Shown here: piece after piece, positions 9,068 through 19,764 of the stretch
Position numbering within the stretch: the first letter of the stretch is position 1
Layout: each line of letters starts with the position of its first letter
From: Paracoccaceae bacterium
GTDB taxonomy: Bacteria > Pseudomonadota > Alphaproteobacteria > Rhodobacterales > Rhodobacteraceae
Length of the DNA: 64,000 bases
Assembly (NCBI GenBank): GCA_019454225.1
Contig: CP075370.1
Location: forward strand, 3,405,649 to 3,469,648
Direction of reading: 5' to 3'
The notes under the pieces: generated by a model
What the model was told of the DNA's origin: nothing
Seen by the model: the letters and a program-made list of their open reading frames with translations, nothing else
Databases searched by the model: none
Made by a program: the position numbers and the translations under genes

Positions 9068-9703
9068 TCAGCGCGTGCGCAACTCGCCCGCGTCGACGCG
9101 CAGCCGCGTCTCGTAGGCCCGGCTGATATGCGCCCGCAGCGCCTGGTAGGCCGCATCGCCGTCGCCCGCCTCGATCGCGGCCACGATCGCGTCATGTTCC
9201 GCAAGCCCGGCCGCATCGCGCCCCTCGGCGGCGAACGAGGTGTTCGTCATCAGCGCCATCGACCGGTGCACCAGATCGAGTTGCTGCACCAGGAACCTGT
9301 TGTGGCTGGCCAGGTGAATCTGCCGGTGGAACCGCTTGTTGGCCCGGCTCAGCGCCTTGGGATCGCCCCCCAGCAGCCGCTTGTCCTCCTCGACCATGCC
9401 GCGCAGCACGCGCACCTCCTCGCCCGAGGCATGGCGCGCCGCCAGCCGCGCCGCCAGCCCCTCGAGCTCGGTCCGCACGGCATAAAGCTCGGCAAGCTGG
9501 TTGTGGTCGAGCGAGGCCACGATCAGGCTGCGCCCGTCCCGTGTCAGCATCGACTGCGTTTCCAGCCGCTGCAGCGCCTCGCGCACCGGGGTGCGCGACA
9601 CCCCCAGCCGTTCGGCCAGTTCCGATTCGACCAGACGGTCGCCGGGCTTGTAGGTGCCGGCCTCGATCGCGTCCAGGATCAGCGTATAGGCGTCTTTCTG
9701 CAC
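9068..9703 (-). CDS. GntR family transcriptional regulator, FadR/FCD subfamily
   Basis: A 211-residue regulator with an N-terminal winged helix-turn-helix (LVESELAERLGVSRTPVREALQRLE, residues about 24-48) and a C-terminal FCD ligand-binding domain. The FCD metal-site histidines are visible in RFHRQIH, AEHDAI and RAHIS, so a carboxylate ligand bound through a metal is likely. It starts with GTG at 9703, with AGGGGG in front; no upstream ATG is available in frame. A perfect inverted repeat at 9735-9755 lies 32 nt upstream and is a candidate autoregulatory operator. The target metabolic genes are not obvious, since the divergent neighbour is a nucleotidase. Confidence 0.92.
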   Translation of the reverse strand: MQKDAYTLILDAIEAGTYKPGDRLVESELAERLGVSRTPVREALQRLETQSMLTRDGRSLIVASLDHNQLAELYAVRTELEGLAARLAARHASGEEVRVLRGMVEEDKRLLGGDPKALSRANKRFHRQIHLASHNRFLVQQLDLVHRSMALMTNTSFAAEGRDAAGLAEHDAIVAAIEAGDGDAAYQALRAHISRAYETRLRVDAGELRTR

Positions 9704-9734
9704 CGGTCCCCCTGCACCGCCGCGATGGCATGAC

Positions 9735-9755
9735 GCGCAGGTTACAAACCTGCGC
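9735..9755. promoter_or_regulatory. Perfect inverted repeat, candidate GntR operator
   Basis: GCGCAGGTT-ACA-AACCTGCGC: 9-bp arms with a 3-nt spacer, in the 126-nt region between the gntR start (9703) and the divergent nucleotidase start (9830). Size and position fit an operator for a dimeric FadR-type regulator. No U tract follows on either strand, which argues against a terminator. Confidence 0.5.
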
Positions 9756-9829
9756 CAGCCTTCTCAACCGCAATCCCCGCCGCGCGGGACCGCGGTTGCC
9801 CCGGCCGCGCGGGCGGCTATGCTGGTGCC

Positions 9830-10477
9830 ATGCCCGCACGCCATTTCGCCCATGTCGATACCTGGGTCTTCGACCTCGACAACACGCTCTATCCGCCGTC
9901 CGTCCGGCTGTTCGACCAGATCGAGGTGCGGATGACCGCCTGGGTCATGCGCGAACTGGGGGTCGACCGCGACACTGCCGACAGCCTGCGCCGCAGCTAT
10001 TGGGCACGCTACGGCACGACGCTGGCGGGCCTGATGGCCGAACATGGCGCCGACCCGGCCCCCTACCTGACCGAGGTGCACGAGATCGACTTTTCGGTGA
10101 TCCCCGTCGACCCGGCGCTGGCAGACCGCATCGCCGCGCTGCCCGGGCGGCGGATCGTCTATACCAATGGCAGCAGCCCCTACGCACGGCAGGTGATCGC
10201 GGCGCGGGGCCTGTCCGGCCTGTTCGATGCGGTCTACGGCGTGGAACACGCCGGTTTCCGGCCCAAGCCCGAGGCCGCGGCCTTCGCCACGGTCTTTGCC
10301 GCGGACGGCCTGAACCCCGCCACCGCCGCCATGTTCGAGGATGACGCGCGCAACCTCGCCGTGCCCCATGCCCTCGGGATGCGGACGGTGCATATCGCGC
10401 CCCGCCCCGAACCCGCGCCGCATATCCACCACCACCACACCGACCTGTCGGATTTCCTGGCCCGGCTGACCGGCTGA
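9830..10477 (+). CDS. HAD-superfamily pyrimidine 5'-nucleotidase
   Basis: A 215-residue HAD hydrolase of the SDT1/pyrimidine 5'-nucleotidase type, predicted to dephosphorylate pyrimidine nucleoside monophosphates. HAD motif I is DLDNTLYPP (nucleophile Asp and acid Asp), motif II is YTNGSS, motif III the lysine in FRPKPE and motif IV FEDDARN. The C-terminus contains a natural histidine run (HIHHHHTD), possibly metal-binding but outside the fold. The start ATG at 9830 is the first in frame. Confidence 0.9.
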   Translation: MPARHFAHVDTWVFDLDNTLYPPSVRLFDQIEVRMTAWVMRELGVDRDTADSLRRSYWARYGTTLAGLMAEHGADPAPYLTEVHEIDFSVIPVDPALADRIAALPGRRIVYTNGSSPYARQVIAARGLSGLFDAVYGVEHAGFRPKPEAAAFATVFAADGLNPATAAMFEDDARNLAVPHALGMRTVHIAPRPEPAPHIHHHHTDLSDFLARLTG

Positions 10478-10572
10478 CCATGCCTGCGGCAGGCTGCCGC
10501 GCTGCGGCAACCCGCCCCGTCGCGGCGCCGCGCAGAAGCTCTATCTGCCGCTCATCAATTCAGGAGCCGCCG

Positions 10573-10815
10573 ATGACCCAGACCCTCTCCACCCGCGAAT
10601 CCCCGCTGATGCGGGTGATCCATGCCCTGCCGATCGTCGGCACCATCGCCCGCGACATCGCCAGGGGCACCGAAAACGTGTTCTACGCGCTTGTCATCCT
10701 GCTCACCATCGTCGTGCTGGCGGTCAAGACCTGGGGCATTGCCGCCTTGGCCATGACCGCGCTCGCCATGGTTCCGGTGATGTTCGTCACGCTGGTCCTG
10801 ATCACCCGGGGGTGA
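10573..10815 (+). CDS. Small inner-membrane protein of unknown function
   Basis: An 80-residue protein with two predicted transmembrane helices (about residues 35-53 and 56-77: ENVFYALVILLTIVVLAVKTW and the following Ala/Met/Val-rich segment). A good ribosome binding site (AGGAG, 6 nt before the ATG) supports it as a real gene. I do not recognise the family. It sits between the nucleotidase and the UbiH-like monooxygenase on the same strand, 95 nt after the former. Confidence 0.75.
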   Translation: MTQTLSTRESPLMRVIHALPIVGTIARDIARGTENVFYALVILLTIVVLAVKTWGIAALAMTALAMVPVMFVTLVLITRG

Positions 10816-10883
10816 CGCGGCGCCTTGCCGCGTGCGGGGCCGACGGAAGCGTCCTATATCGGGTGCAAAGCGGGGTGCGGCAG

Positions 10884-12080
10884 ATGCGGCAGACGGTGGA
10901 CATCCTGATCTCGGGCGGCGGCGTCGCCGGGCTTTCGGCGGCGGCGGCCTTCGGCGCGGCAGGCTTCCGCACGCTCTGTGTCGACCCCGCCCCCCCGGTG
11001 ACCGAGGCGCAGGCGCCGGGCGCCGATCTGCGCACCACGGCCTTCCTGCAACCCTCGGTCGCGCTTCTGGAAGGTGCGGGCCTCTGGGCACGGCTCGCGC
11101 CCCATGCCGCGCCGCTGCAGGTGATGCGGATCGTCGATGCCGGCGGGCGTGATGCCGAACCCCGCGTGATCAAGGATTTCGACGCCGCCGACGTGTCCGA
11201 CCAGCCGTTCGGATGGAACCTTCCCAACTGGCTGCTGCGGCGCGAGATGGTGGCGCATCTTGCCACCCTGCCCGCCGTGACCTTCCGCCCCGGAACCGGC
11301 ACCGCCCTGGTCACCACCCGCGAATCCGAGGCGCTTGTCACGCTGACCGATGGCACGCAGGTGTCCGCGCGCCTGCTGGTCGGCGCCGACGGGCGCGACA
11401 GCCTGGTGCGCCGCGCCGCGGGCATCGGCGTTACCACGCAGCGCTACGGGCAGAAGGCCGTGGTCTTTTCGGTCACCCATCCGGTCCCGCATGGCCAGGT
11501 CTCGACCGAGGTTCATCGCTCGGGCGGGCCGTTCACCCTGGTCCCGCTGCCCGACCGAGAGGGCAGCCCCGCCTCGGCCGTGGTCTGGATGGAGCGCGGC
11601 CCCGAGGCCGCCCGCCTTGCCGCCCTGCCGCCCGCCGCCTTCGAGGCCGAGGCCTCGGCGCGGTCCTGCCATATCCTCGGCCCGCTGACGCTGACCGGCG
11701 AACGGCAGGTCTGGCCCATCATCTCGCAGGTCGCCGACCGCATGGCGGGGCAGCGCTGCGCGCTGATGGCCGAGGCCGCGCATGTCATGCCGCCGATCGG
11801 CGCGCAGGGCCTGAACATGAGCCTGGCCGATCTGGCCGCGCTGCTCGACCTTGCCACCGCAGACCCCGCGGGACTGGGCAGCGCCCGGATGCTCGATGCC
11901 TATCACCGCCGCCGCCACTGGGAGGTGAAGGCGCGCGTGGCCGGGGTCGACCTGCTCAACCGCGCCTCGATGGCGGGCGCGCAGCCGCTGCGCGACCTGC
12001 GCGCGGCGGCACTCGACGCGCTCTATTCCCTGGCACCGGTGCGGCGCGGGCTGATGAAGGCGGGCATGGGGATGCGCTAG
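10884..12080 (+). CDS. UbiH/UbiF/COQ6 family FAD-dependent monooxygenase
   Basis: A 398-residue class A flavoprotein monooxygenase, most likely hydroxylating the aromatic ring during ubiquinone synthesis. Visible are the dinucleotide-binding start DILISGGGVAGLSAAAAFG, the DG motif LVGADGRDSLVRRAAG and the C-terminal FAD-binding motif AHVMPPIGAQGLNMSLAD, typical of the UbiH/COQ6 subfamily. Which ring position it acts on cannot be read. The start at 10884 gives the usual short N-terminus; the longer frame to 10812 overlaps the preceding stop. It is convergent with the aminotransferase, 17 nt between stops. Confidence 0.9.
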   Translation: MRQTVDILISGGGVAGLSAAAAFGAAGFRTLCVDPAPPVTEAQAPGADLRTTAFLQPSVALLEGAGLWARLAPHAAPLQVMRIVDAGGRDAEPRVIKDFDAADVSDQPFGWNLPNWLLRREMVAHLATLPAVTFRPGTGTALVTTRESEALVTLTDGTQVSARLLVGADGRDSLVRRAAGIGVTTQRYGQKAVVFSVTHPVPHGQVSTEVHRSGGPFTLVPLPDREGSPASAVVWMERGPEAARLAALPPAAFEAEASARSCHILGPLTLTGERQVWPIISQVADRMAGQRCALMAEAAHVMPPIGAQGLNMSLADLAALLDLATADPAGLGSARMLDAYHRRRHWEVKARVAGVDLLNRASMAGAQPLRDLRAAALDALYSLAPVRRGLMKAGMGMR

Positions 12081-12097
12081 CATCCCCGCCGGCTGGA

Positions 12098-14373
<2,276 letters not shown>

Positions 14374-14395
14374 TCCGCGCCGCACCGGCAGACGG

Positions 14396-14420
14396 AAAGG
14401 GCGCCACCGGCGCCCTTTTT
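14396..14420 (+). terminator. Rho-independent terminator of ilvC
   Basis: Stem GGGCGCC / GGCGCCC with a 3-nt loop, extended by AAA/TTT pairs and ending in TTTTT. Confidence 0.92.
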
Positions 14421-14486
14421 CATGCGCTCGCGCATCACGGCACGGGGTAGCCCGGCACGGACCCGGCCGCCCTGCGGGTCCCTGTC

Positions 14487-14945
14487 CTATTCGGCCGCGC
14501 CGTGGCCGATCTGCGACAGGATGCGCGACAGGTCCCTCGGGTCGGCGCCGGTGACCTCTGCCTGCAACGCCGCGTGTTCCGCCTTCCACAGCGGGATCGC
14601 CCGAACGACGATGGCCCGCCCCGCATCGGTCAGGCGCGGCCGCCGCGTCCGCCGGTCGCCCTCGTCCGCGACCAGCTCCAGAAGCCCCTTGCGCTCCAGC
14701 CGGTGCGCCGCCGCTGTCATCGTCGCCTGATCCATGGCCAGAAACTGCGACAGCTCCGACAGCTTCGGGCGCCAGCTGCCCATCAGCGCGCACATCAGCG
14801 AAAACTGGCCGTTGGTGATGCCCAGCGGCGCGAACAGCCGGTCGAAACGCCGCGCCAGTGCCCGCGCCGCCCGTTGCGTCGCCAGGCACAGGCACTGGTC
14901 CCGGATCGCGTGGATCGTCTCGATCATGCCCGTTGCGTCAGTCAT
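14487..14945 (-). CDS. MarR family transcriptional regulator
   Basis: A 152-residue winged-helix regulator. The recognition helix region is LSELSQFLAMDQATMTAAAH, followed by the wing (LVADEGDRRTRRPRLTDAG), both typical of MarR proteins. It diverges from an MFS transporter across 73 nt. A TTGATATCAA palindrome abuts its own start codon, and the same 12-mer is found inverted downstream of the transporter gene. Repression of itself and the transporter is the simplest reading. The ligand is unknown. Confidence 0.92.
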   Translation of the reverse strand: MTDATGMIETIHAIRDQCLCLATQRAARALARRFDRLFAPLGITNGQFSLMCALMGSWRPKLSELSQFLAMDQATMTAAAHRLERKGLLELVADEGDRRTRRPRLTDAGRAIVVRAIPLWKAEHAALQAEVTGADPRDLSRILSQIGHGAAE

Positions 14946-14949
14946 GTTG

Positions 14950-14961
14950 CTTTGATATCAA
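14950..14961. promoter_or_regulatory. TTGATATCAA palindrome, candidate MarR operator
   Basis: CTTTGATATCAA contains the perfect palindrome TTGATATCAA in an otherwise very GC-rich region; it lies 5-16 nt upstream of the marR start codon and 58 nt before the divergent transporter gene. Confidence 0.55.
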
Positions 14962-15018
14962 TCTTTCCCGACTCATGCAATCGGACCCGAAGGCCATTGC
15001 AACAGAAAGGTCTGCCCG

Positions 15019-16236
15019 ATGGAACACCAGCAGCCCGATCCGCCCTATCGCTGGGTCATCGTCGCGGCAGGCGGCGTTCTGGGATGTGCGGCGATGGGGG
15101 CGCTGTTCTCGCTGCCGGTGCTGCTCAACTCCATCACGGCCGAAACCGGATGGTCGCGCACCGGGGTTTCTGCCGCCATGACCATCGCCTTCCTGGCGAT
15201 GGCCGCCACCTCGCTGCCCTGGGGCATGGCCTCCGACCGTTTCGGCACGCGGCCCGTGGTGCTGACCGGAGCCGTGATCTTTTCGCTCGGCCTGTTCCTT
15301 GCCAGCCGGGCGCCCGCGCTCTGGATGTTCCAGGCGCTGTTCGGCCTGCTCCTCGGCGGTTCGATCATGGCCTTCATGGCCCCGCTCATGGCCAATGTGA
15401 CGGGCTGGTTCACCACGCGGCGCGGCCTTGCCGTCTCGCTCGTCTCGTCCGGCATGGGGCTTGCGCCGGCCACGATGTCGCCGCTCGCCGCCTGGCTGGT
15501 CGTCAGTTTCGACTGGCGGACGGTCGTGGCCCTGCTGGCGGCCATCGTGGCGGCCATCACGATCCCGGCGGCGCTGCTGCTGCGCCAACCTCCCGACCGC
15601 CCGGCCGTGACCACGCCCGACGCCCCGCCCGCCGACATGACACTGCGTCAGGCAATGGCCTCGGTGCCCTTCCTCGTCCTCTTCGCAACCTTCTTCTTCT
15701 GCTGCGCCACGCACTCCGGCCCGATCTTCCACACCGTCAGCTATGCCGAGTTCTGCGGCATCGCGACCATTGCCGCCGTGACGATCTATTCGGTCGAGGG
15801 GCTGGCGGGCCTCGGCGGCCGTATCGGATTTGGCATGCTGGGCGACCGCTTCGGGGCAAAGCGCATCCTCGTCATCGGCCTGCTCGCCCAGGGATTCGGC
15901 GCCATGGGATATTTCTTTGCCCGCGACCTGTGGGAGTTCTATGTCGTCGCCGCCATCTTCGGGTTCATCTACGCGGGCATCATGCCGCTCTACAACGTGC
16001 TGATCCGCGAGAATTTCTCATCCGCGATCATGGGCGGGGTGATGGGCGGCGTCGGCGTGGCAGGCACGCTCGGCATGGCGACAGGCCCGGTCGTGGGCGG
16101 ATGGATCTTCGATGTCACCGGCAGCTACGGCGGCCTCTACATTACCAGTTTCGCCTTCGGCCTGTCGGCCTGCCTGATCGCGCTGACCTACCGGCCCTTC
16201 CCGCGCGCGGCCGAACCGGCACCCCGCATGGCCTGA
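15019..16236 (+). CDS. MFS transporter, oxalate/formate antiporter-like
   Basis: A 405-residue major facilitator with about 12 hydrophobic segments. The A-motif loop between helices 2 and 3 reads GMASDRFGTRPVVL, and the corresponding loop in the second half is GMLGDRFGAKRILVIG, so both six-helix halves are intact. The overall pattern resembles the monocarboxylate/oxalate-formate antiporter group, but the substrate is uncertain. AGAAAGG precedes the ATG. The divergent MarR regulator and the flanking palindromes suggest inducible expression. Confidence 0.88.
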   Translation: MEHQQPDPPYRWVIVAAGGVLGCAAMGALFSLPVLLNSITAETGWSRTGVSAAMTIAFLAMAATSLPWGMASDRFGTRPVVLTGAVIFSLGLFLASRAPALWMFQALFGLLLGGSIMAFMAPLMANVTGWFTTRRGLAVSLVSSGMGLAPATMSPLAAWLVVSFDWRTVVALLAAIVAAITIPAALLLRQPPDRPAVTTPDAPPADMTLRQAMASVPFLVLFATFFFCCATHSGPIFHTVSYAEFCGIATIAAVTIYSVEGLAGLGGRIGFGMLGDRFGAKRILVIGLLAQGFGAMGYFFARDLWEFYVVAAIFGFIYAGIMPLYNVLIRENFSSAIMGGVMGGVGVAGTLGMATGPVVGGWIFDVTGSYGGLYITSFAFGLSACLIALTYRPFPRAAEPAPRMA

Positions 16237-16293
16237 CGGCAGGCCGGGCGTCGCGCATTCGTTAAGAAACGGTGAATCTGAAAACGCAACCCG

Positions 16294-16305
16294 TTGATAT
16301 CAAAG
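16294..16305. promoter_or_regulatory. Second TTGATATCAA palindrome
   Basis: TTGATATCAAAG, the exact inverted copy of the 12-mer at 14950-14961, in the 112-nt gap between the transporter and glmM stops. It may be an auxiliary MarR site. Confidence 0.4.
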
Positions 16306-16310
16306 GCGAC

Positions 16311-16337
16311 GAAAAGCGTCCCACCGTGGGACGCCTC
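16311..16337 (-). terminator. Rho-independent terminator of glmM (minus strand)
   Basis: GCGTCCCAC-C-GTGGGACGC hairpin followed on the minus strand by TTTTC; it lies 12 nt after the glmM stop. It may also slow transcription arriving from the transporter gene. Confidence 0.75.
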
Positions 16338-16348
16338 TGCACGGCGGC

Positions 16349-17692
16349 CTAGACAGCGGCCTCGACCGCGCCCACGATGTCGCCCACAACCTCGGCCAGC
16401 AGCGCCTTGTCCTCGCATTCCGCCATGACCCGGATCAGCGGTTCGGTGCCCGATTTCCGGATCAGCAACCGCCCCGACCCGTTCAGCCGCGCCTCGGCCG
16501 CAGCGATGGCCGCCTTGACCGGGGCCGCCTCCAGCGGCGTCTGGCCGGGGGCGAAACGGACGTTCTTCAGCATCTGCGGCACGGTATCGAACTGCCGGGC
16601 CAGGGTGCTTGCAGGGGACTCGGTGCGCGCCATCTCGGCCAGGAACTGCAGCCCCGCGATCAGCCCGTCGCCGGTCGTCGCGTAGTCGGTCATCACGATG
16701 TGCCCCGACTGCTCGCCGCCCAGGTTCCAGCCGCCCCGCCGCATCGCCTCGACCACATAGCGGTCGCCCACCGGCGCGCGCTCCAGCCGCAGCCCCCGCG
16801 CGGTCAGGAACCGTTCCAGTCCGAGGTTCGACATCACGCTCGCAACCAGCGTGCCGCCCCTCAGCCGCCCCTCGGCCCCCCAGCGGGCCGCGAACAGCGC
16901 CATGATCTGGTCACCGTCGGCCACCGCCCCGTGCTCGTCGATCAGGATCACCCGGTCGGCATCGCCATCCAGACAGATCCCCACATCCGCGCCGTGGGCC
17001 ACCACGGCCTCGGCCGCCGTCTCGGGGTGGGTGGACCCGCAGCGGTCGTTGATGTTCAGCCCGTTCGGCGCCACACCCACCGGCACCACGGTCGCCCCCA
17101 GTTCCCACAGCACCTCGGGCGCGGCGCGGTAGGCCGCTCCGTTGGCACAGTCGATCACCACCTTCAGCCCGTCCAGCCGCACCCCGGCGGGCACCGTGGT
17201 CTTGACGAATTCCTGATAGCGCCCGCGGCCGTCCTCGATCCGCCGGGCGCGGCCGATGTCGGCGGGGGGAACAAGATCCATCGCACGGGCGACGATCGCC
17301 TCGATCTCGTCCTCCGCCTCATCCGACAGCTTGAACCCGTCGGGGCCGAAGAACTTGATGCCGTTGTCGGCGGCCGGGTTGTGGCTGGCCGAGATCATCA
17401 CGCCAAGGTCAGCCCGCATCGACCGCGTCAGGAAGCCGACGGCGGGCGTCGGGACCGGCCCCAGCAGCAGCACGTTCATCCCGGCAGAGGTCAGCCCGGC
17501 GGTCAGCGCGTTCTCCAGCATGTAGCCCGACAGCCGTGTGTCCTTGCCGATCACCACGCGATGCGCGCCCATGCCCCCCCTGGCGCGGAAGTAGCGCCCG
17601 GCGGCCGACCCCAGCTTCAGTGCCATCTCGGCCGTCATCGGATGGCTGTTCGCCGTGCCGCGCACGCCGTCGGTTCCGAAAAGCCTGCTCAT
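16349..17692 (-). CDS. glmM: Phosphoglucosamine mutase
   Basis: Interconverts glucosamine-6-phosphate and glucosamine-1-phosphate for UDP-GlcNAc, peptidoglycan and LPS synthesis. The 447-residue protein starts [12 protein letters not shown], has the phosphoserine loop [17 protein letters not shown], the metal-binding DGDADR loop and the C-terminal phosphate-binding [12 protein letters not shown]. The ATG at 17692 overlaps the folP stop by 4 nt (ATGA), so the two are translationally coupled, the same folP-glmM order known from E. coli. The terminator lies just downstream. Confidence 0.97.
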   Translation of the reverse strand: MSRLFGTDGVRGTANSHPMTAEMALKLGSAAGRYFRARGGMGAHRVVIGKDTRLSGYMLENALTAGLTSAGMNVLLLGPVPTPAVGFLTRSMRADLGVMISASHNPAADNGIKFFGPDGFKLSDEAEDEIEAIVARAMDLVPPADIGRARRIEDGRGRYQEFVKTTVPAGVRLDGLKVVIDCANGAAYRAAPEVLWELGATVVPVGVAPNGLNINDRCGSTHPETAAEAVVAHGADVGICLDGDADRVILIDEHGAVADGDQIMALFAARWGAEGRLRGGTLVASVMSNLGLERFLTARGLRLERAPVGDRYVVEAMRRGGWNLGGEQSGHIVMTDYATTGDGLIAGLQFLAEMARTESPASTLARQFDTVPQMLKNVRFAPGQTPLEAAPVKAAIAAAEARLNGSGRLLIRKSGTEPLIRVMAECEDKALLAEVVGDIVGAVEAAV

Positions 17693-18723
17693 GCCCTCTC
17701 CCCCCGTTCGCCGGGTGTATGGATCGCCTGCCACAACGCGACGGCCTGCCGCGTCTCGGCCACGTCATGCACCCGCACAATCTGCGCGCCCTGCGCCAGC
17801 CCCGCAAGCGCCACCGCCAGCGACCCCGGCATCCGCCGGTCGACACGCGGTTCCCCGCCGATCGTCCCGATGAACCGCTTGCGCGAGGCACCCAGCAACA
17901 CCGGCAGGCCAAGCGCATGGAACAGCGACAGACCCCGGATCAGCGCCAGATTGTGCGCGACCGTCTTGCCGAAACCGATGCCGGGATCGACCACCAGGCG
18001 GTTGCGCGGAATGCCCGCCGCCATCGCGGCCTCGATCCGGGCGGCAAGCGCGTCGAACACGTCCAGCAGCACATCGTCGTAGCGCGGATCGTCCTGCATC
18101 GTCTCGGGCAGGCCCTGGGCGTGCATCAGGATCACCGGCAGGCCCGCGTCCGCCGCGTAGGGGCCGAGGGCCGCATCCCATGTCAGCGCCGACACATCGT
18201 TCAGGATCGCCGCACCGGCCTGCACCGCCGCCCGCGCCACAGCCAGCTTGCGCGTGTCGATCGAGATCGGCGCGGCAAGGCCCGCGCGGCGCAGTTCCGC
18301 GATCACCGGTGCCGTGCGCGCGATCTCGGCCCCGTCCGGTACGGGCTCGGCCCCGGGGCGCGTGCTTTCGCCACCGATGTCGAGAATGTCCGCACCTCCG
18401 TCGGTCAGGGCGCGCGCCTGTGCCAGGGCCGCGCCCGTGCCCAGGAAGCGCCCACCGTCGGAAAAGCTGTCGGGGGTGATGTTCAGGACGCCCATGATCC
18501 GGGGGCGGTCAAGGGAAAGCCCGGCCAGCGGCGCGCGCGGCGCGGTCAGACGGTCAAGCAGCGCGGATGGCAGCGACCGTGCCGCAACCACCGTGCCGGG
18601 GCCGCCGCGCTGCATCAGGTGGACACGGTCGAACCAGCACCAGCCCCCGGCCAGCGGCTGGGCATCCGGCGGGCGAACCGGATCGGTGCAGGGGATGGGT
18701 CGCGGATAGCAGGGGTCGGCCAT
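17689..18723 (-). CDS. folP: Dihydropteroate synthase
   Basis: Condenses 6-hydroxymethyl-7,8-dihydropterin pyrophosphate with p-aminobenzoate in folate synthesis; the target of sulfonamides. Signatures are [17 protein letters not shown] (pterin/pABA loop), [14 protein letters not shown] and [13 protein letters not shown] with [11 protein letters not shown]. At 344 residues it carries an N-terminal extension of about 60 residues before the TIM barrel compared with E. coli FolP. The ATG at 18723 is preferred; the 12 codons upstream look noncoding. It lies 46 nt after the folB-like gene and overlaps glmM. Confidence 0.96.
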   Translation of the reverse strand: MADPCYPRPIPCTDPVRPPDAQPLAGGWCWFDRVHLMQRGGPGTVVAARSLPSALLDRLTAPRAPLAGLSLDRPRIMGVLNITPDSFSDGGRFLGTGAALAQARALTDGGADILDIGGESTRPGAEPVPDGAEIARTAPVIAELRRAGLAAPISIDTRKLAVARAAVQAGAAILNDVSALTWDAALGPYAADAGLPVILMHAQGLPETMQDDPRYDDVLLDVFDALAARIEAAMAAGIPRNRLVVDPGIGFGKTVAHNLALIRGLSLFHALGLPVLLGASRKRFIGTIGGEPRVDRRMPGSLAVALAGLAQGAQIVRVHDVAETRQAVALWQAIHTPGERGERA

Positions 18724-18769
18724 GGGCCGCCCTCTGCCGCAGCGCGGAAGGTTGCGCAAGGGCTGCGGA

Positions 18770-19681
18770 TCAGGCGCGCATCACGGGGATACCCGCGGGA
18801 CCGGGGAATGTGACATCGCCGTGAACCAGCACGGCGCGCGCGTGGAACGTCTCGGCCAGCCACAGCGCCAGCACCAGCGGGTCGGAGAACCGCGGGCCGT
18901 CCACGGCATCCAGCACCATCTTGCCCGGCGCCCAGACCACGCAGCGGCCCTGGCGCAGCGCCCAGTCGATCTCGGTGCGCGTCGCCACGACGACGCAGCG
19001 CCGGTCGCGCGCCGCAAGCACCCAGGCCTGCTGTTCGATCGCCAGCAGGTCTATGCGCCGCTCGGTCGGGGCGTGCCCGGTGCGGGGGCGCGGCAGGTCG
19101 GGAAAGCCCACGGTCATCACCAGCGGCGCCCCGTCGGCCTGCCAGCGGGACAACCGGTCGGGCAGGTCGGGCGCGGCCACGGCGGCAGCATCCAGATGCA
19201 CCACGAGGGGTCTTGGCGGCGCGTCCTGGGGGGCGGTTTCGGGCAGGGCGGCGCGACTGCGCACGATTTCCACGCCCTTGGCATGCGGCCCGAGATCGAG
19301 CTTCTCGACCCGCAGGAACACCCGTTCGGCCTGCGGTTCAGCCAGCACGCGGGTCGCCACCCGCTCGGCCAGCGTTTCGAGAAGGTTGAGCCGCTCGGCC
19401 GCGAGTTCGGCCGCGATCGCATCGGTGATCCGGTCGTAGGACAGGATGCGGTCCACATCATCGGCCAGCGGCGACTGAACCGGTGCCACCTCGACCGCCA
19501 CATCAAAGCGCAGGCGTTGCGTGCGGCCGCGTTCCGGCTGGAAGGCACCGATATCGGCCGTCACGATGTGCTCGCGCAGCAGGATGCGGTCACGCGGCAT
19601 GGGTCCGCGCAACGCGCGGGCGCGCGCCTCGGGATGGGCGAAAGCCGAAGCAACGGGGTCGGCGGCGGGTTCAACGGTCAT
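18770..19681 (-). CDS. folB: Dihydroneopterin aldolase with C-terminal extension domain
   Basis: Residues about 25-150 form a dihydroneopterin aldolase/epimerase domain: IDTR-type start (RDRILLREHIVTADIGAFQPER), LSYDRITDAIA, LNLLETLAERVA and RVEKLDLGPHAKGVEIVR, with the catalytic lysine in VEK. This enzyme makes 6-hydroxymethyl-dihydropterin for folate. The remaining half (about 155-303) is not part of FolB. It contains LVVHLDAAAVAAPDLPDRLSR, a KMVLDAVDGPRFSDPLVLA segment and a final VLVHGDVTFPG, which faintly recalls the end of amino-acid-kinase folds (a substrate-binding loop with conserved Ser-Asp and a short beta strand). That assignment is inference. The ATG at 19681 is preferred over 19705. 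First gene of a folB-folP-glmM run on the minus strand. Confidence 0.85.
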   Translation of the reverse strand: MTVEPAADPVASAFAHPEARARALRGPMPRDRILLREHIVTADIGAFQPERGRTQRLRFDVAVEVAPVQSPLADDVDRILSYDRITDAIAAELAAERLNLLETLAERVATRVLAEPQAERVFLRVEKLDLGPHAKGVEIVRSRAALPETAPQDAPPRPLVVHLDAAAVAAPDLPDRLSRWQADGAPLVMTVGFPDLPRPRTGHAPTERRIDLLAIEQQAWVLAARDRRCVVVATRTEIDWALRQGRCVVWAPGKMVLDAVDGPRFSDPLVLALWLAETFHARAVLVHGDVTFPGPAGIPVMRA

Positions 19682-19764
19682 CCGGGCACCTCTGCCGCAA
19701 CCCATGGCCCGGTACGACCGCCCTGCCCCGTCCGCGCGCGACCGTCAAGCAGCCCCGACCGACA

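Noticed and set aside
10420-10440. His-rich tail HIHHHH in the HAD nucleotidase
   Set aside because: Encoded by mixed CAC/CAT codons within a natural gene and followed by more coding sequence; no sign of a construct or tag.
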